This document shows positions 52,940-61,575 of a DNA stretch of 64,000 nucleotides, one piece after another. A model generated the notes under the pieces. That model was not told the DNA's origin. It did not search any database and saw nothing but the letters and a program-made list of their open reading frames with translations. The position numbers and the translations under genes were made by a program. The DNA is from an uncultured Clostridia bacterium (GTDB taxonomy: Bacteria > Bacillota > Clostridia > Saccharofermentanales > Saccharofermentanaceae): contig CAMHSJ010000007.1 of the NCBI GenBank assembly GCA_946187935.1, positions 33,499 to 97,498 of the forward strand. The letters run 5' to 3'. Numbering within the stretch: position 1 is the first letter of the stretch; each line of letters opens with the position of its first letter.

Positions 52940-55279
52940 ATGAGGATCGATCTTAATAACGGCTGGCAGTGGTCAAATGAGTTCAAGGAAGAGATGATCA
53001 AGCCCGGTTTTAATGGAATCATGACTGAGATCAGAGTGCCTCATTCGGTCAGTGTAACACCGTTAAACTACTTCGATGCCTCGGTTTATCAGATGGTCTC
53101 ATGCTACAGGAAGGAGATAGATGTGCCTTCTTCGTGGGAAGGCAATGTCTTGCTCCTTACTTTTGGCGGCGCAGCACATTTTGCTGAAGTCTATGTTAAC
53201 GGTGAGTTCTGCTCGTCCCATTCCTGCGGATATACTGCCTTTACCGTGGATATTACTCCTTATGTGCATTTTGGAGCATCCAATGTGATAGCTGTTAAAT
53301 GTGACAGCAGGGAATCGCTTAACATCCCGCCGTTCGGTTTTGTCATCGATTACATGACTTACGGCGGCATCTACAGGGAAGTCTGTCTTGATGTCAGGCC
53401 TAAGGATTATATAGAAGATGTATTTGTTTACGCGGGTGCTGATAAGAAAGTGCATATCAAGACACAGATAAAAGGTTCAGGAAGCCTTGGCTGCGTGATC
53501 AGGAGCGTATCTGACGGCAAAGAACTCTTTTCAGGAGAAATTACTGATGACATGGTCATTGAGGTCCCGGATGCTAAGCTCTGGTCTTTAAGTTCACCTG
53601 AACTATGCGAACTTATTGTCACGCTTAACGGCGGGGATGAATATAAGACGAGGTTTGGTTTCAGGGATGCTGTATTTAAGGCTGACGGATTCTATCTTAA
53701 CGGAGAGAAGATCAAGATAAGAGGACTTAACCGCCACCAGTCCTGGCCTTATGCCGGATATGCTATGCCTAAGTCGATGCAGGTATTAGATGCCGACATC
53801 TTAAAGAACGAACTTGGCGTTAACAGCGTGAGGACATCCCACTATCCGCAGAGCCATCACTTCATAGACAGGTGCGATGAGATAGGACTTCTGGTATTTA
53901 CAGAGATCCCGGGCTGGCAGAACATAGGTGATGGTGATTGGAAGGATCAGGCAGTCGTTAATACCCGCGAGATGGTAACGCAGTACAGAAACCACCCGTC
54001 GATAATCCTGTGGGGCGTAAGGATCAATGAATCAGTTGACTGTGACGAGCTGTACACACGCACCAATGCCGAGGCTCATGCGCTTGATCCGTCGCGCCAG
54101 ACTTCAGGCGTAAGATATCTTAAGAAGAGCTCGCTGTTAGAAGACGTCTATGCATATAACGACTTCAGCCACAGCGGCAAAAATGCAGGATGCGAGCCCA
54201 AGAAGAACGTAACGTCTGATATGAACAAGCCGTACTTTATTAGTGAATACAACGGCCACATGTATCCGACCAAGACCTTCGACGATGAGCTGCACAGACA
54301 GGAGCATGCCTTAAGGCACTGCAATGTCTTAGACAGCGTCATGTCTTATGAGGATATCGCCGGTTCTTTCGCATGGTGTATGTTCGACTACAACACGCAT
54401 AAAGACTTCGGTTCGGGTGACAGGATCTGCTATCACGGCGTTATGGACATGTTCAGGAATCCCAAGCTTGCTTCTTATGTTTATGCGAGCCAGAACCCTG
54501 ATAATGAACCGGTCCTTGAGGTCAGTTCATCCATGGATATTGGAGAACATCCTGCGGGCAACAGGGGAGAGATATATGTCTTTACCAACTGTGACAGCGT
54601 GAAGATGTATAAGAACGATACGTTCATCAAGGAATACACGAGGAAGGATTCTCCTTATAAGAATATGGCATTTCCTCCGATACTCTTAGATGACTTCATA
54701 GGAGATCAGATGAAAGAGAAGGAGGGCTTTACTGACAGGCAGAACAGGATCGTCAAGGATGCGCTTAACTATTCTTCTATCTACGGAATGGACAAGATGC
54801 CTCTTAAGATGAAGCTTTCTATGGCTGAAGCGATGGTCAGGTATAAGATGAAGTTCGATGATGCTTATATGCTTTTTGGAAAGTACATAGGCAACTGGGG
54901 CGGCAAGGCTACGCAGTTTAAGTTCGAGGGCATAAAGGACGGCAATGTGGTCAAGACTGTTGTTAAGGCTGCCATGACGACGATGCATCTTAAGCTTGAT
55001 GTCTCTTCTGACACTCTTACCGAAGGCGCCACATACGATGTAGCTTCGATAAGGATCAAGGTAACCGATGAATTCGGCAATGTCATGCCGTTTTATAACA
55101 GGCAGGCACTGATAGAAGCAGAAGGTCCTGTTGAAGTTTTAGGACCTTCCATGACTGATATTAACGGCGGCATGGGCGGCGTTTATGTAAGGAGCACCGG
55201 GCAGAAGGGCAGCGCATCGGTCAGGATATCGCTTCCTGATATAGATGCTTCTGAAACGGCGGAGTTTGTTGTCACATGA
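52940..55279 (+). CDS. Glycoside hydrolase family 2 enzyme (beta-galactosidase-like)
   Basis: A 779-aa GH2 enzyme without signal peptide. A jelly-roll sugar-binding domain (FGGAAHFAEVYVNGEF) leads to an Ig-like domain and the TIM barrel (GLNRHQSWPYAGYAMPKSMQ, LGVNSVRTSHYPQSHHFIDRCDEIGLLVFTEIP). The acid/base is E364 in LWGVRINES and the nucleophile E436 in YFISEYNGHM. A DUF4982/Ig-like tail ends the protein. It acts on beta-galactosides or similar sugars taken into the cell. ATG 52940 has GGAGG in front; the frame opens 57 bases earlier without a site. A TATAAT box is at 52900-52905. Confidence 0.9.
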   Translation: MRIDLNNGWQWSNEFKEEMIKPGFNGIMTEIRVPHSVSVTPLNYFDASVYQMVSCYRKEIDVPSSWEGNVLLLTFGGAAHFAEVYVNGEFCSSHSCGYTAFTVDITPYVHFGASNVIAVKCDSRESLNIPPFGFVIDYMTYGGIYREVCLDVRPKDYIEDVFVYAGADKKVHIKTQIKGSGSLGCVIRSVSDGKELFSGEITDDMVIEVPDAKLWSLSSPELCELIVTLNGGDEYKTRFGFRDAVFKADGFYLNGEKIKIRGLNRHQSWPYAGYAMPKSMQVLDADILKNELGVNSVRTSHYPQSHHFIDRCDEIGLLVFTEIPGWQNIGDGDWKDQAVVNTREMVTQYRNHPSIILWGVRINESVDCDELYTRTNAEAHALDPSRQTSGVRYLKKSSLLEDVYAYNDFSHSGKNAGCEPKKNVTSDMNKPYFISEYNGHMYPTKTFDDELHRQEHALRHCNVLDSVMSYEDIAGSFAWCMFDYNTHKDFGSGDRICYHGVMDMFRNPKLASYVYASQNPDNEPVLEVSSSMDIGEHPAGNRGEIYVFTNCDSVKMYKNDTFIKEYTRKDSPYKNMAFPPILLDDFIGDQMKEKEGFTDRQNRIVKDALNYSSIYGMDKMPLKMKLSMAEAMVRYKMKFDDAYMLFGKYIGNWGGKATQFKFEGIKDGNVVKTVVKAAMTTMHLKLDVSSDTLTEGATYDVASIRIKVTDEFGNVMPFYNRQALIEAEGPVEVLGPSMTDINGGMGGVYVRSTGQKGSASVRISLPDIDASETAEFVVT

Positions 55280-56082
55280 TCACTCTTATCAAATACGATC
55301 AGACAAATACTTATCTTATAAGGGGCAGCAAAGGCTGTATCCTTTGGGACACAGGCTGGAGCGGAACCCTTGGCGCCTTTTGCCGTGCAATGGGCGATGC
55401 AGATCTTAAAGTGCAGGACATAGACTTTATCCTTATCTCGCACTTTCATCCGGACCACATGGGAATAGCCCAGGAGATAGCAGACATGGGGCCTGTGATC
55501 GTGGTCATGCACAGCCAGCGCGGGTTCATCCATTCTTCAGACCGAGTTCTTATTAGAGACAAGAGAGCGGAGTTTACGCCGATAGAAGATGACAAGGTCA
55601 AGTTCATCGCAATCGATAAGAGCAGGGAGTTTCTGGATGGCCTCGGCATTAAGGGCGAGATACTTAAGACTCCCGGCCATTCTGATGACAGCATCAGCCT
55701 CGCGCTTGATTCGGGCGAGGTGTTCGTAGGAGACCTTAATCCCTTATATGAGCTTGAGCTGCACAAAGGCACAAAGATCGAAGAGACCTGGAACATGATA
55801 CTGGCGCTAAGCCCCAAGACGATATATTACGGTCATGCGCCATCAGTCGATCTTAAGACAAACCCTTTGGGCAGGCTTCTCGGAAAGAGCGCGCCTGATG
55901 ACATCTATTCCCTCGTTAAGCGCATAACAAGGTGTGTTGACAGGGGCGTTCCCAAGGATGCCATTGTGAATAAGACAGGCGCTGATCCTGTTTTCGTTGA
56001 GGATGTGACAAGAATGTATGTGACTCACCCCGGAGTAAGCGTGCAGGGGATACTAGACCGCATAGAGATCAAAGGGAAGTAG
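55276..56082 (+). CDS. Metallo-beta-lactamase-fold hydrolase
   Basis: A 268-aa MBL protein with HFHPDHMG (the HxHxDH zinc motif), the later His in TPGHSDDSISLA and Asp in GDLNPLYE and a final GHAPS. It is of the broad hydrolase/glyoxalase II-like group; substrate unknown. It overlaps the GH2 gene by four bases (ATGA), so it is cotranslated with it. Its end overlaps the damaged MATE gene by 14 bases. Confidence 0.88.
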   Translation: MITLIKYDQTNTYLIRGSKGCILWDTGWSGTLGAFCRAMGDADLKVQDIDFILISHFHPDHMGIAQEIADMGPVIVVMHSQRGFIHSSDRVLIRDKRAEFTPIEDDKVKFIAIDKSREFLDGLGIKGEILKTPGHSDDSISLALDSGEVFVGDLNPLYELELHKGTKIEETWNMILALSPKTIYYGHAPSVDLKTNPLGRLLGKSAPDDIYSLVKRITRCVDRGVPKDAIVNKTGADPVFVEDVTRMYVTHPGVSVQGILDRIEIKGK

Positions 56083-56452
56083 CCTTCTCGTGCCCTCTTA
56101 TTACTGTCAGCATCAGGACTGTTGAAGCGCACATCATTATGAGTTCCGTTACAGGCTGAGCCCAGAGCATGCCCGTAAATCCGAACAGATGATCAAGCAT
56201 AAGAATAAGAGAAGATGCTCCCGTTCCCACCATATTGGCAAGTGCGACAGTGACCATCATGACGGGATAGGAGAGGTTTACAGCAGCAAGCTGGTAATCA
56301 TCACCTGTGAGTCCGATAAAATACGTATCCACCAGGTTATACAGGACCATGATGAACATTCCCAATATTAAAGGAACGCCCAGCTTGATCACTGCGGCGT
56401 AAGGGTTCTCTTCACTGAGAGTGTATATACGTTTATCGCTTTTGCCATCCAT
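56069..56452 (-). pseudogene. MATE-family efflux gene with internal deletion
   Basis: A 127-aa frame joins the first two to three spans of a MATE transporter (NPYAAVIKLGVPLILGMFIMVLYNLVDTYFIGL ... GTGASSLI) directly to what looks like its last span (LDHLFGFTGMLWAQPVTELIMMCAS). Normal MATE proteins have about 450 aa and 12 spans, so roughly 300 aa are missing, without a frameshift. The promoter is intact. The start at 56452 lacks a ribosome site; a TTG at 56479 is another choice. Activity is not expected. Confidence 0.65.
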
Positions 56453-56465
56453 AATGCTATTCACG

Positions 56466-56493
56466 ATTATAAGGCACAAAGGTGCTTAATCAA
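56466..56493 (-). promoter_or_regulatory. Promoter of the MATE remnant
   Basis: On the minus strand TTGATT (56488-56493) is followed after 16 bases by TATAAT (56466-56471), so the remnant is still transcribed. Confidence 0.6.
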
Positions 56494-56616
56494 GAGACAA
56501 AAAACGTGGTGTGTCTGAAAAAGAACTTATAGAACCAAGTGTTGTAAATGCTGCTGTGGATCTTTTGGGGTGTCAGGTATTCTGTTTCCGGATACCTGTC
56601 TTCTGCGATCACATTT

Positions 56617-56643
56617 TTGACAGGAATGTTTTTACAGGATAAT
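56617..56643 (+). promoter_or_regulatory. Promoter of the SseB-like membrane gene
   Basis: TTGACA at 56617-56622 and GATAAT at 56638-56643 are 15 bases apart (or TAATGT at 17 bases). Just upstream, CAGGTAT (56574-56580) and ATACCTG (56592-56598) form a perfect 7-bp inverted repeat that might be an operator. The rest of the 208-base gap shows no gene. Confidence 0.5.
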
Positions 56644-56687
56644 GTATCTATAGTTAACTATCTTCATCAGGATCTGCGTTTTATAAC

Positions 56688-57305
56688 ATGAACAAGACAG
56701 TCAAGACAGTTCTTAAGATAACAGGATCAGTACTCCTTATAGCTGCAGGAATACTGCTTATCTGTCTGGGCCTCAGGCCTGAAGACAGAGACAGAAGGAT
56801 AGTTTCGTGCGGCATTACCGTCATAATATGGGGACTTATGCTGGCTGCCACTCTGATCTCTCCGGTGCAGAGAAAGCCTAAAGAGATCAGGAACGCCCCC
56901 GATGCTGCTCCGATCATAGAGGATCACAGGAACGGACTGACCGACTACAAGACTTTCATGACGTCCATATCCAAAGCTCTGATCTACTATTCGACTCCAT
57001 TCGGCGATGACAATAAGGGAGAGAAGAAACTGTTTCTGGTCACCGGAGAAAACGGTGAGAAATATCTGCCTGTCTTCAGTTCAAGAGAGCGCATCATAGA
57101 GTTCGAGCAGAAAGAAGACAGGAGCGCGTTCATGGTAATGGAGGCAACATATCTTAATATCCTTAAGCAGACATGCCTTATAAACCTTGATAACAATCCT
57201 GTTAAACTGGGCATCATAATAGATCCCGGATACTGCGGTGTTTCTGTGGACGCATCTGAACTCGGCATTACCATAGACCGCATACAGGGGAATGCGCCAT
57301 GGTAG
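56688..57305 (+). CDS. Membrane protein with SseB-like domain
   Basis: A 205-aa protein with two N-terminal spans (about residues 10-28 and 42-60) and a C-terminal soluble domain with LFLVTGENGEKYLPVFSSRERIIEF and NPVKLGIIIDPGYCGVSVDASEL, similar to SseB N-terminal-domain proteins of Clostridia. Function unknown. Ribosome site is weak (AGGA, 14 bases off). It overlaps the next gene by 7 bases. Confidence 0.65.
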   Translation: MNKTVKTVLKITGSVLLIAAGILLICLGLRPEDRDRRIVSCGITVIIWGLMLAATLISPVQRKPKEIRNAPDAAPIIEDHRNGLTDYKTFMTSISKALIYYSTPFGDDNKGEKKLFLVTGENGEKYLPVFSSRERIIEFEQKEDRSAFMVMEATYLNILKQTCLINLDNNPVKLGIIIDPGYCGVSVDASELGITIDRIQGNAPW

Positions 57306-58162
57306 ACAGGATAATGAAGAAAGCGGGCGAAAAAGCCCTTGAGACTGACCTGGCAAGGATAGATCCCCAATATCTCCTGGATGATGTTACGGAGATAACA
57401 GATGTCCCGTATCTTGAAGACGGCCGGGAAGGCCACACACTGGACGTCTATCTTAAAAAGGATGGCATCGGTAAGCCCGTCCTCATAGATATCCACGGAG
57501 GCGGTTTTATCAGTGAGGACAAGGCCATGAACAGGCTCTGGGGTCACTATATGGCAAAGCTCGGATTTGTTGTCTTTGAGCTGAACGTAAGGCTCTGTTA
57601 TCCGGATGTTACCGTTTTCGATCAGATAACAGACATCGATGCTGCAGTGCGTTATGTCCTAAGCGATCTTAAAGGATACGAAGCAGACAAAGATAAGCTC
57701 TTTATCGCAGGTCATTCATCAGGCGGAGTGCTTGCCGTTTCTGAGTGCCTTCTAAGCCTTGATGAAGACATGAGAAAGGCATTTGATATCCCTCATCGTG
57801 ATTACCGCTACAAGGGCGTCATCACTGACTGCGGCCTCATGCACTACTACAAGAGCAGCATCGCTTATTGGGGCATGAGAAATATGGTATTCCCAAAAGG
57901 TTACAAGAAGGATCCGCGCTACCCTTTTCTTAGATTCGAGAGCAATCCGGCAATATCAAGACTGCCCAGGACGGCTCTTATCACAAACAGGAAAGACGTC
58001 TTAAAGAAGATGACATATCACTTTGATTCCGTGCTCGAAAAGTACGGCGTCACGCACCGCCTCTTTGACTCAGGCTCGGACGGTCATACAGGCATCATAT
58101 TTAAACCGTACACCAAAGATAACCGGGAAACTCTAAGCAAGATAAAGGAATATCTTATCTGA
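57299..58162 (+). CDS. Alpha/beta-hydrolase, esterase-like
   Basis: A 287-aa cytoplasmic hydrolase. The oxyanion motif HGGGF (IDIHGGGFISEDKAMN) and nucleophile serine in GHSSGG are those of the hormone-sensitive-lipase/carboxylesterase group, and the histidine lies in DGHTGIIF near the end. It should cut esters, perhaps acetyl groups of plant sugars given the glycosidases nearby; that is a guess. Confidence 0.85.
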   Translation: MVDRIMKKAGEKALETDLARIDPQYLLDDVTEITDVPYLEDGREGHTLDVYLKKDGIGKPVLIDIHGGGFISEDKAMNRLWGHYMAKLGFVVFELNVRLCYPDVTVFDQITDIDAAVRYVLSDLKGYEADKDKLFIAGHSSGGVLAVSECLLSLDEDMRKAFDIPHRDYRYKGVITDCGLMHYYKSSIAYWGMRNMVFPKGYKKDPRYPFLRFESNPAISRLPRTALITNRKDVLKKMTYHFDSVLEKYGVTHRLFDSGSDGHTGIIFKPYTKDNRETLSKIKEYLI

Positions 58163-58165
58163 ATG

Positions 58166-58197
58166 AAAAGGGGCTATCTCGTATTTGAGATAACCCC
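58166..58197 (-). terminator. Terminator of the minus-strand zinc-ribbon gene
   Basis: An 11-bp stem (58170-58180 with 58187-58197, one mismatch) is followed on the minus strand by TTTT. It lies between two convergent genes and serves the minus-strand gene; on the plus strand there is no T-run. Confidence 0.7.
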
Positions 58198-58204
58198 GTA
58201 TATA

Positions 58205-59143
58205 TCAGTTAGGATTGTAAGGTTTGAAAGGACTCGGTGCATTAGGTTCGATCGGAAGATCGAAATCCGGATCCATGTCCGAGAAGCCTGAGAACTTAAA
58301 AGGATTCGCATCTGCTTCCTTGGGCTCTTCCGCCTTAACGGGAGCTTCAGACTTAACAGTAGCTTCGGGCTCTGCCTTGGGCGCAAATGCCTGGCCGCCA
58401 AAGGGCTTGAACGGACTGGGTTCAGCGCTTTCTTCCGCCTTGGGCTGAGCTGGCTTTGATGCTATGCCGTTAGCCTTGAACGGCGCAGGTGCTTCTTCCT
58501 TGGGTTCATTTGCTACCGGCTTAGCGGGAGCACCGAAAGATCTGAAGGGACTTGGAGCCACAGGCTCTTTTGCGGCGGGTTCTTCTGCTGCAGGTTTTGC
58601 AAAACCTGACGGCTTGAACGGATTATCCTGACCGGCGGCAGATGCAGGCTTGAACGGATTAGGTATAGAAGGATCGTTCTTCGGCTGATCAGAAGGCTTC
58701 TTAGCGATATTCCAGTAAGAGCTCGGATCTACAGAGCTGTGGAGCTTCTCGGAATCAGGATCAGAAGAAGAGCCTGAACCCAGAGAACCCAAAGAACCGA
58801 GAGTCTGAGGCTCACCTGGTTCTTTAAGCGTATCAAGATCCGCATTGGAAAGACCGCCTAAAGGCTGTGAAAGCTTAGGAGCGGGAGCTTCCTTTTTGGG
58901 CTGTGGAGCTGACGGCTTGGAGAAAGCTGAAGCTCTGAAAGGACTGGGCGAGGGAGCCTTGGGCGCAGCGGGAACCACAGGAGCTGCAGGCTTAGGCTCT
59001 TCCTTGGGAGCAGCTGCTTTAGGTGCTGCCATGGGAGAAGGCTTGGGCGCTTCCTTAGGTGTTTCTGCTGCCTTGGGCGCAACACAGTTCGCACAGAACA
59101 TAGCGCCTTCAGGAAGTTTCTGACCGCAATACATACAATACAT
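58205..59143 (-). CDS. Zinc-ribbon protein with repeated PF[KR] motifs in a disordered Pro/Ala/Lys tail
   Basis: A 312-aa protein not recognised as a named family. It starts with a zinc ribbon (MYCMYCGQKLPEGAMFCANC), followed by almost 290 aa of Pro, Ala, Lys and Glu-rich sequence with no membrane span. At least eight copies of a short motif, [SNA]-P-F-[KR], recur (for example NPFKPSGF, SPFRSFG, SPFKPFGG, NPFKFSGF, SPFKPYN), more densely toward the C-terminus. It could be a scaffold that holds several partner domains. GGAGG precedes the ATG; promoter is in the palindrome at 59196. Confidence 0.7.
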   Translation of the reverse strand: MYCMYCGQKLPEGAMFCANCVAPKAAETPKEAPKPSPMAAPKAAAPKEEPKPAAPVVPAAPKAPSPSPFRASAFSKPSAPQPKKEAPAPKLSQPLGGLSNADLDTLKEPGEPQTLGSLGSLGSGSSSDPDSEKLHSSVDPSSYWNIAKKPSDQPKNDPSIPNPFKPASAAGQDNPFKPSGFAKPAAEEPAAKEPVAPSPFRSFGAPAKPVANEPKEEAPAPFKANGIASKPAQPKAEESAEPSPFKPFGGQAFAPKAEPEATVKSEAPVKAEEPKEADANPFKFSGFSDMDPDFDLPIEPNAPSPFKPYNPN

Positions 59144-59195
59144 AAAATGTCCTCCTAGCCACTTTAACAGAAGAATTCTTTCTCCATTTAGGATT

Positions 59196-59232
59196 ATTAT
59201 AGCATCTCTATTAAATTTGAGAATGCTATAAT
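59196..59232. promoter_or_regulatory. Palindromic divergent pair of extended -10 promoters
   Basis: ATTATAGCAT (59196-59205) and ATGCTATAAT (59223-59232) are perfect complements 17 bases apart. Each arm is a TGCTATAAT extended -10 box, one for each direction, so the two promoters overlap in their upstream parts. The plus-strand box predicts a start at about 59239-59240, the first base of the next gene. Confidence 0.65.
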
Positions 59233-59239
59233 TAAACTC

Positions 59240-59779
59240 ATGAACGTTCAGAATGAAGCCATGAAGAATGATCCCGGATCGGTAAGGTTCAGAAGAGATT
59301 CAAATACTCTCGTAACACTTGGCACGGGCATAATCATATTTGGCCTGTGGAGCATAGTTAAGCTCGCAGGATATCTTATCTTTGATATCCCGATCTATGA
59401 TGAATCCCTCACAAGTGAATTCGATGATGGAGCGATGAACATAGTCATGGCGACTTTCTATGTCATGCTCATCATGGACGTATTGGTCAGGTTATATGTC
59501 GGCCTCAATGCCATTTCCGAAGGCCGCGGCAAAAAGAACAGCGGAACGTATCTTGCCTTTAATGTCATGATGATCCTGTTAAGCATTGTGTCCGTAGTAT
59601 CGGTCATTTGGGTGGCTTTGACTGCTGATAATATCGATCTGTTCACCGATTACTATATCTCTCTGTTTATGGAGTTGTCGTCTCTTGTCATCAGTATAGA
59701 AGTATACCTGGCTGCTTTGACAGTAAGACGGCATAAGGTGGACGAGATAGTCAGGAGGCGCGCTCCGGATGCAGGCTGA
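59240..59779 (+). CDS. Four-span membrane protein, unknown; probably leaderless mRNA
   Basis: A 179-aa protein with four hydrophobic spans (about residues 29-48, 70-90, 105-125 and 133-155) and a basic end. No family recognised. There is no ribosome site before either ATG choice (59240 or 59261) and the -10 box ends seven bases before 59240, so translation seems to begin at the 5' end of the RNA. It overlaps the next gene by 11 bases and leads a three-gene operon. Confidence 0.65.
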   Translation: MNVQNEAMKNDPGSVRFRRDSNTLVTLGTGIIIFGLWSIVKLAGYLIFDIPIYDESLTSEFDDGAMNIVMATFYVMLIMDVLVRLYVGLNAISEGRGKKNSGTYLAFNVMMILLSIVSVVSVIWVALTADNIDLFTDYYISLFMELSSLVISIEVYLAALTVRRHKVDEIVRRRAPDAG

Positions 59780-60923
59780 TTTCCATTACTACGCTGCTTA
59801 TTGCGCCGCCATCATCTCAGGCTATTCACACGAGGACGCTCTTGTTCTTTGTTACAGCGACCAGTTCGTCGACTGCTGCACCAAGACCTTCCTTAAGATG
59901 GCAGGCGCCACAGTGCACGCCGCCACAAGCCAGACTCAGGCTGAACTTCTCGACATGAACACTGATCTGACGGGACTTCAGGACATAACCAGGATATGGG
60001 CTTCATTTCATTTCCTGCCCAAAGATCTCTATGCCAAAACGCCCCGTGCCACCAAGGCTTACAGGAATAAATACAGGCTTATCTGCGGACCTAACGGAGC
60101 GCTTGTCAAAGATACGGTCGAACTTGCAAAGAACAAGGGACTTCAGCATGCAGGAATAGCGATGCATGTCTTGTCGGACACATGGGCTCACCAGAGATTT
60201 GCGGGGACGCCGTCACTTGTTATTAATAACGCGGATAACTGTTTCGTTGAGATATTGCCGGACGGCTCGGAGAGAAAGATCTCATTTATACATGCCCCGG
60301 GAGCTGCTGACGATATCTCTGACGGCAAGTTCAACAGCACGGTCTTTAATACCAGCGAGACATCGATACTGAATCTGGGGCATGGACATGCGGGACATCT
60401 TCCGGATTACAGCTTCATCAGGTACAGATATATGCCTGCCTGGGACGGATACAGGGAATGCCTCAAGGACAATCCGTCTGATTACTACTATGCGTTCTGC
60501 CAGATGGTCTGTGCAATGAAGTACCTGTTGGGCAAGGCAGAGGCATTTGAACTTGATACATACGACGAAGAAACAGTGTCGCCTTATAAGGACAGGATCA
60601 TGGAAATCCTGACCAAAAGGCAGGAGGATGCTTCAGAGGACTGGAAAAAGTTCGGACAGAAATTATCAGGCGAAGACATACCTGATTTTGATGCCCTAAA
60701 ATACGCAGGCGAGTATAAGGATGCTTCTAAAGATGCCAAGAACGGCACATTCCTCGGAAGGTTTATCCTGGCGGCAATGTCTCAGAAGAGCATGGTGACC
60801 AACAAGATATTTACTTCAGGCAATATGCTTGCGGGATTCTCCGTAGATTACGGCAAGAAGGGGTTCGGAGGCATAAGGGATTATCTGAGACTCGTAACTG
60901 AAGACAGGGAGATAGGAACATGA
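59769..60923 (+). CDS. DUF6765-like protein
   Basis: A 384-aa soluble protein. The segment ADFHYYAAYCAAIISGYSHEDALVL at the start and GIAMHVLSDTWAHQRFAGTPS near residue 130, with HAAT and HAGHLPDY further on, recall the DUF6765 family, whose H-x3-D-x3-H pattern is like zinc-dependent phospholipase C. Activity is unproven. It overlaps both neighbours (11 and 4 bases). Confidence 0.7.
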   Translation: MQADFHYYAAYCAAIISGYSHEDALVLCYSDQFVDCCTKTFLKMAGATVHAATSQTQAELLDMNTDLTGLQDITRIWASFHFLPKDLYAKTPRATKAYRNKYRLICGPNGALVKDTVELAKNKGLQHAGIAMHVLSDTWAHQRFAGTPSLVINNADNCFVEILPDGSERKISFIHAPGAADDISDGKFNSTVFNTSETSILNLGHGHAGHLPDYSFIRYRYMPAWDGYRECLKDNPSDYYYAFCQMVCAMKYLLGKAEAFELDTYDEETVSPYKDRIMEILTKRQEDASEDWKKFGQKLSGEDIPDFDALKYAGEYKDASKDAKNGTFLGRFILAAMSQKSMVTNKIFTSGNMLAGFSVDYGKKGFGGIRDYLRLVTEDREIGT

Positions 60924-61453
60924 GCAAGACCAAGCGCGTGATAAACGTATTAGAAGCAATACTTATGATCCAAATGGCTCTCATCCTGATGCTGGTGCCT
61001 GAAGAAGCCTTCAAGCTGATAGCCATATTAGTCGGCCTTATCCTTACAGTATACGGACTCAAGTACATCATCTACTATCTGACTCATGCCCAGCACATGA
61101 CAGGCGGAAAGAGGCTTTTGCTCGTAGGGCTCATCCTTTTCGATGCGGGCACGTTTGCCATGGTCATCTACGACCGAGCGAAAGTGCTGATGGTCGGATA
61201 TATCGTTGCGGTCCATCTGGTGGCTTCAGTGCTCAATTTTGCAAGGGCATACAGCAATAAGGGTGACGGCAATCCTGCCTGGAAGATCGATCTGGCCCAG
61301 GGCATAGGCAATTTCATACAGGTCGTTTTGTGCCTTGTATTCATTAACCACGTTGAGATCCCGGTGTATATCTACTGCCTGGGCGTCATATACTCTGCAG
61401 TGCTTAAGATCATCGCTTCGTTCAGACGCACGGCGATCGTTTACGTCCAGTAA
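60920..61453 (+). CDS. HdeD/DUF308-like membrane protein
   Basis: A 177-aa protein with about six hydrophobic spans, resembling the DUF308/HdeD family (LEAILMIQMALILMLVPEEAFKLIAILVGLILTVYGLKYI). It starts in an ATGA overlap, closing the operon that begins at 59240. Role unknown. About 120 bases without a gene follow. Confidence 0.7.
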   Translation: MSKTKRVINVLEAILMIQMALILMLVPEEAFKLIAILVGLILTVYGLKYIIYYLTHAQHMTGGKRLLLVGLILFDAGTFAMVIYDRAKVLMVGYIVAVHLVASVLNFARAYSNKGDGNPAWKIDLAQGIGNFIQVVLCLVFINHVEIPVYIYCLGVIYSAVLKIIASFRRTAIVYVQ

Positions 61454-61524
61454 AAACACTTCAAAGATCAAAAATATTTGTCGCGCTCCTTGTTATTAAG
61501 TAGTGTAGAAACATCAGATTTCTT

Positions 61525-61532
61525 GCTATAAT
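61525..61532 (+). promoter_or_regulatory. Extended -10 promoter of the FecR-domain gene
   Basis: TGCTATAAT ending at 61532 is a perfect extended -10 box, 44 bases before the start codon. A clear -35 box is not seen. Confidence 0.55.
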
Positions 61533-61575
61533 GTAAAATAATTTAAAATTAAGTGTGACTATATTTGAGGTGTTT

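Noticed and set aside
58224..59123. Plus-strand Gly/Ala/Leu-rich frames opposite the PF[KR] protein
   Set aside because: They mirror the biased codons of the minus-strand gene, which has the ribosome site, promoter and terminator.
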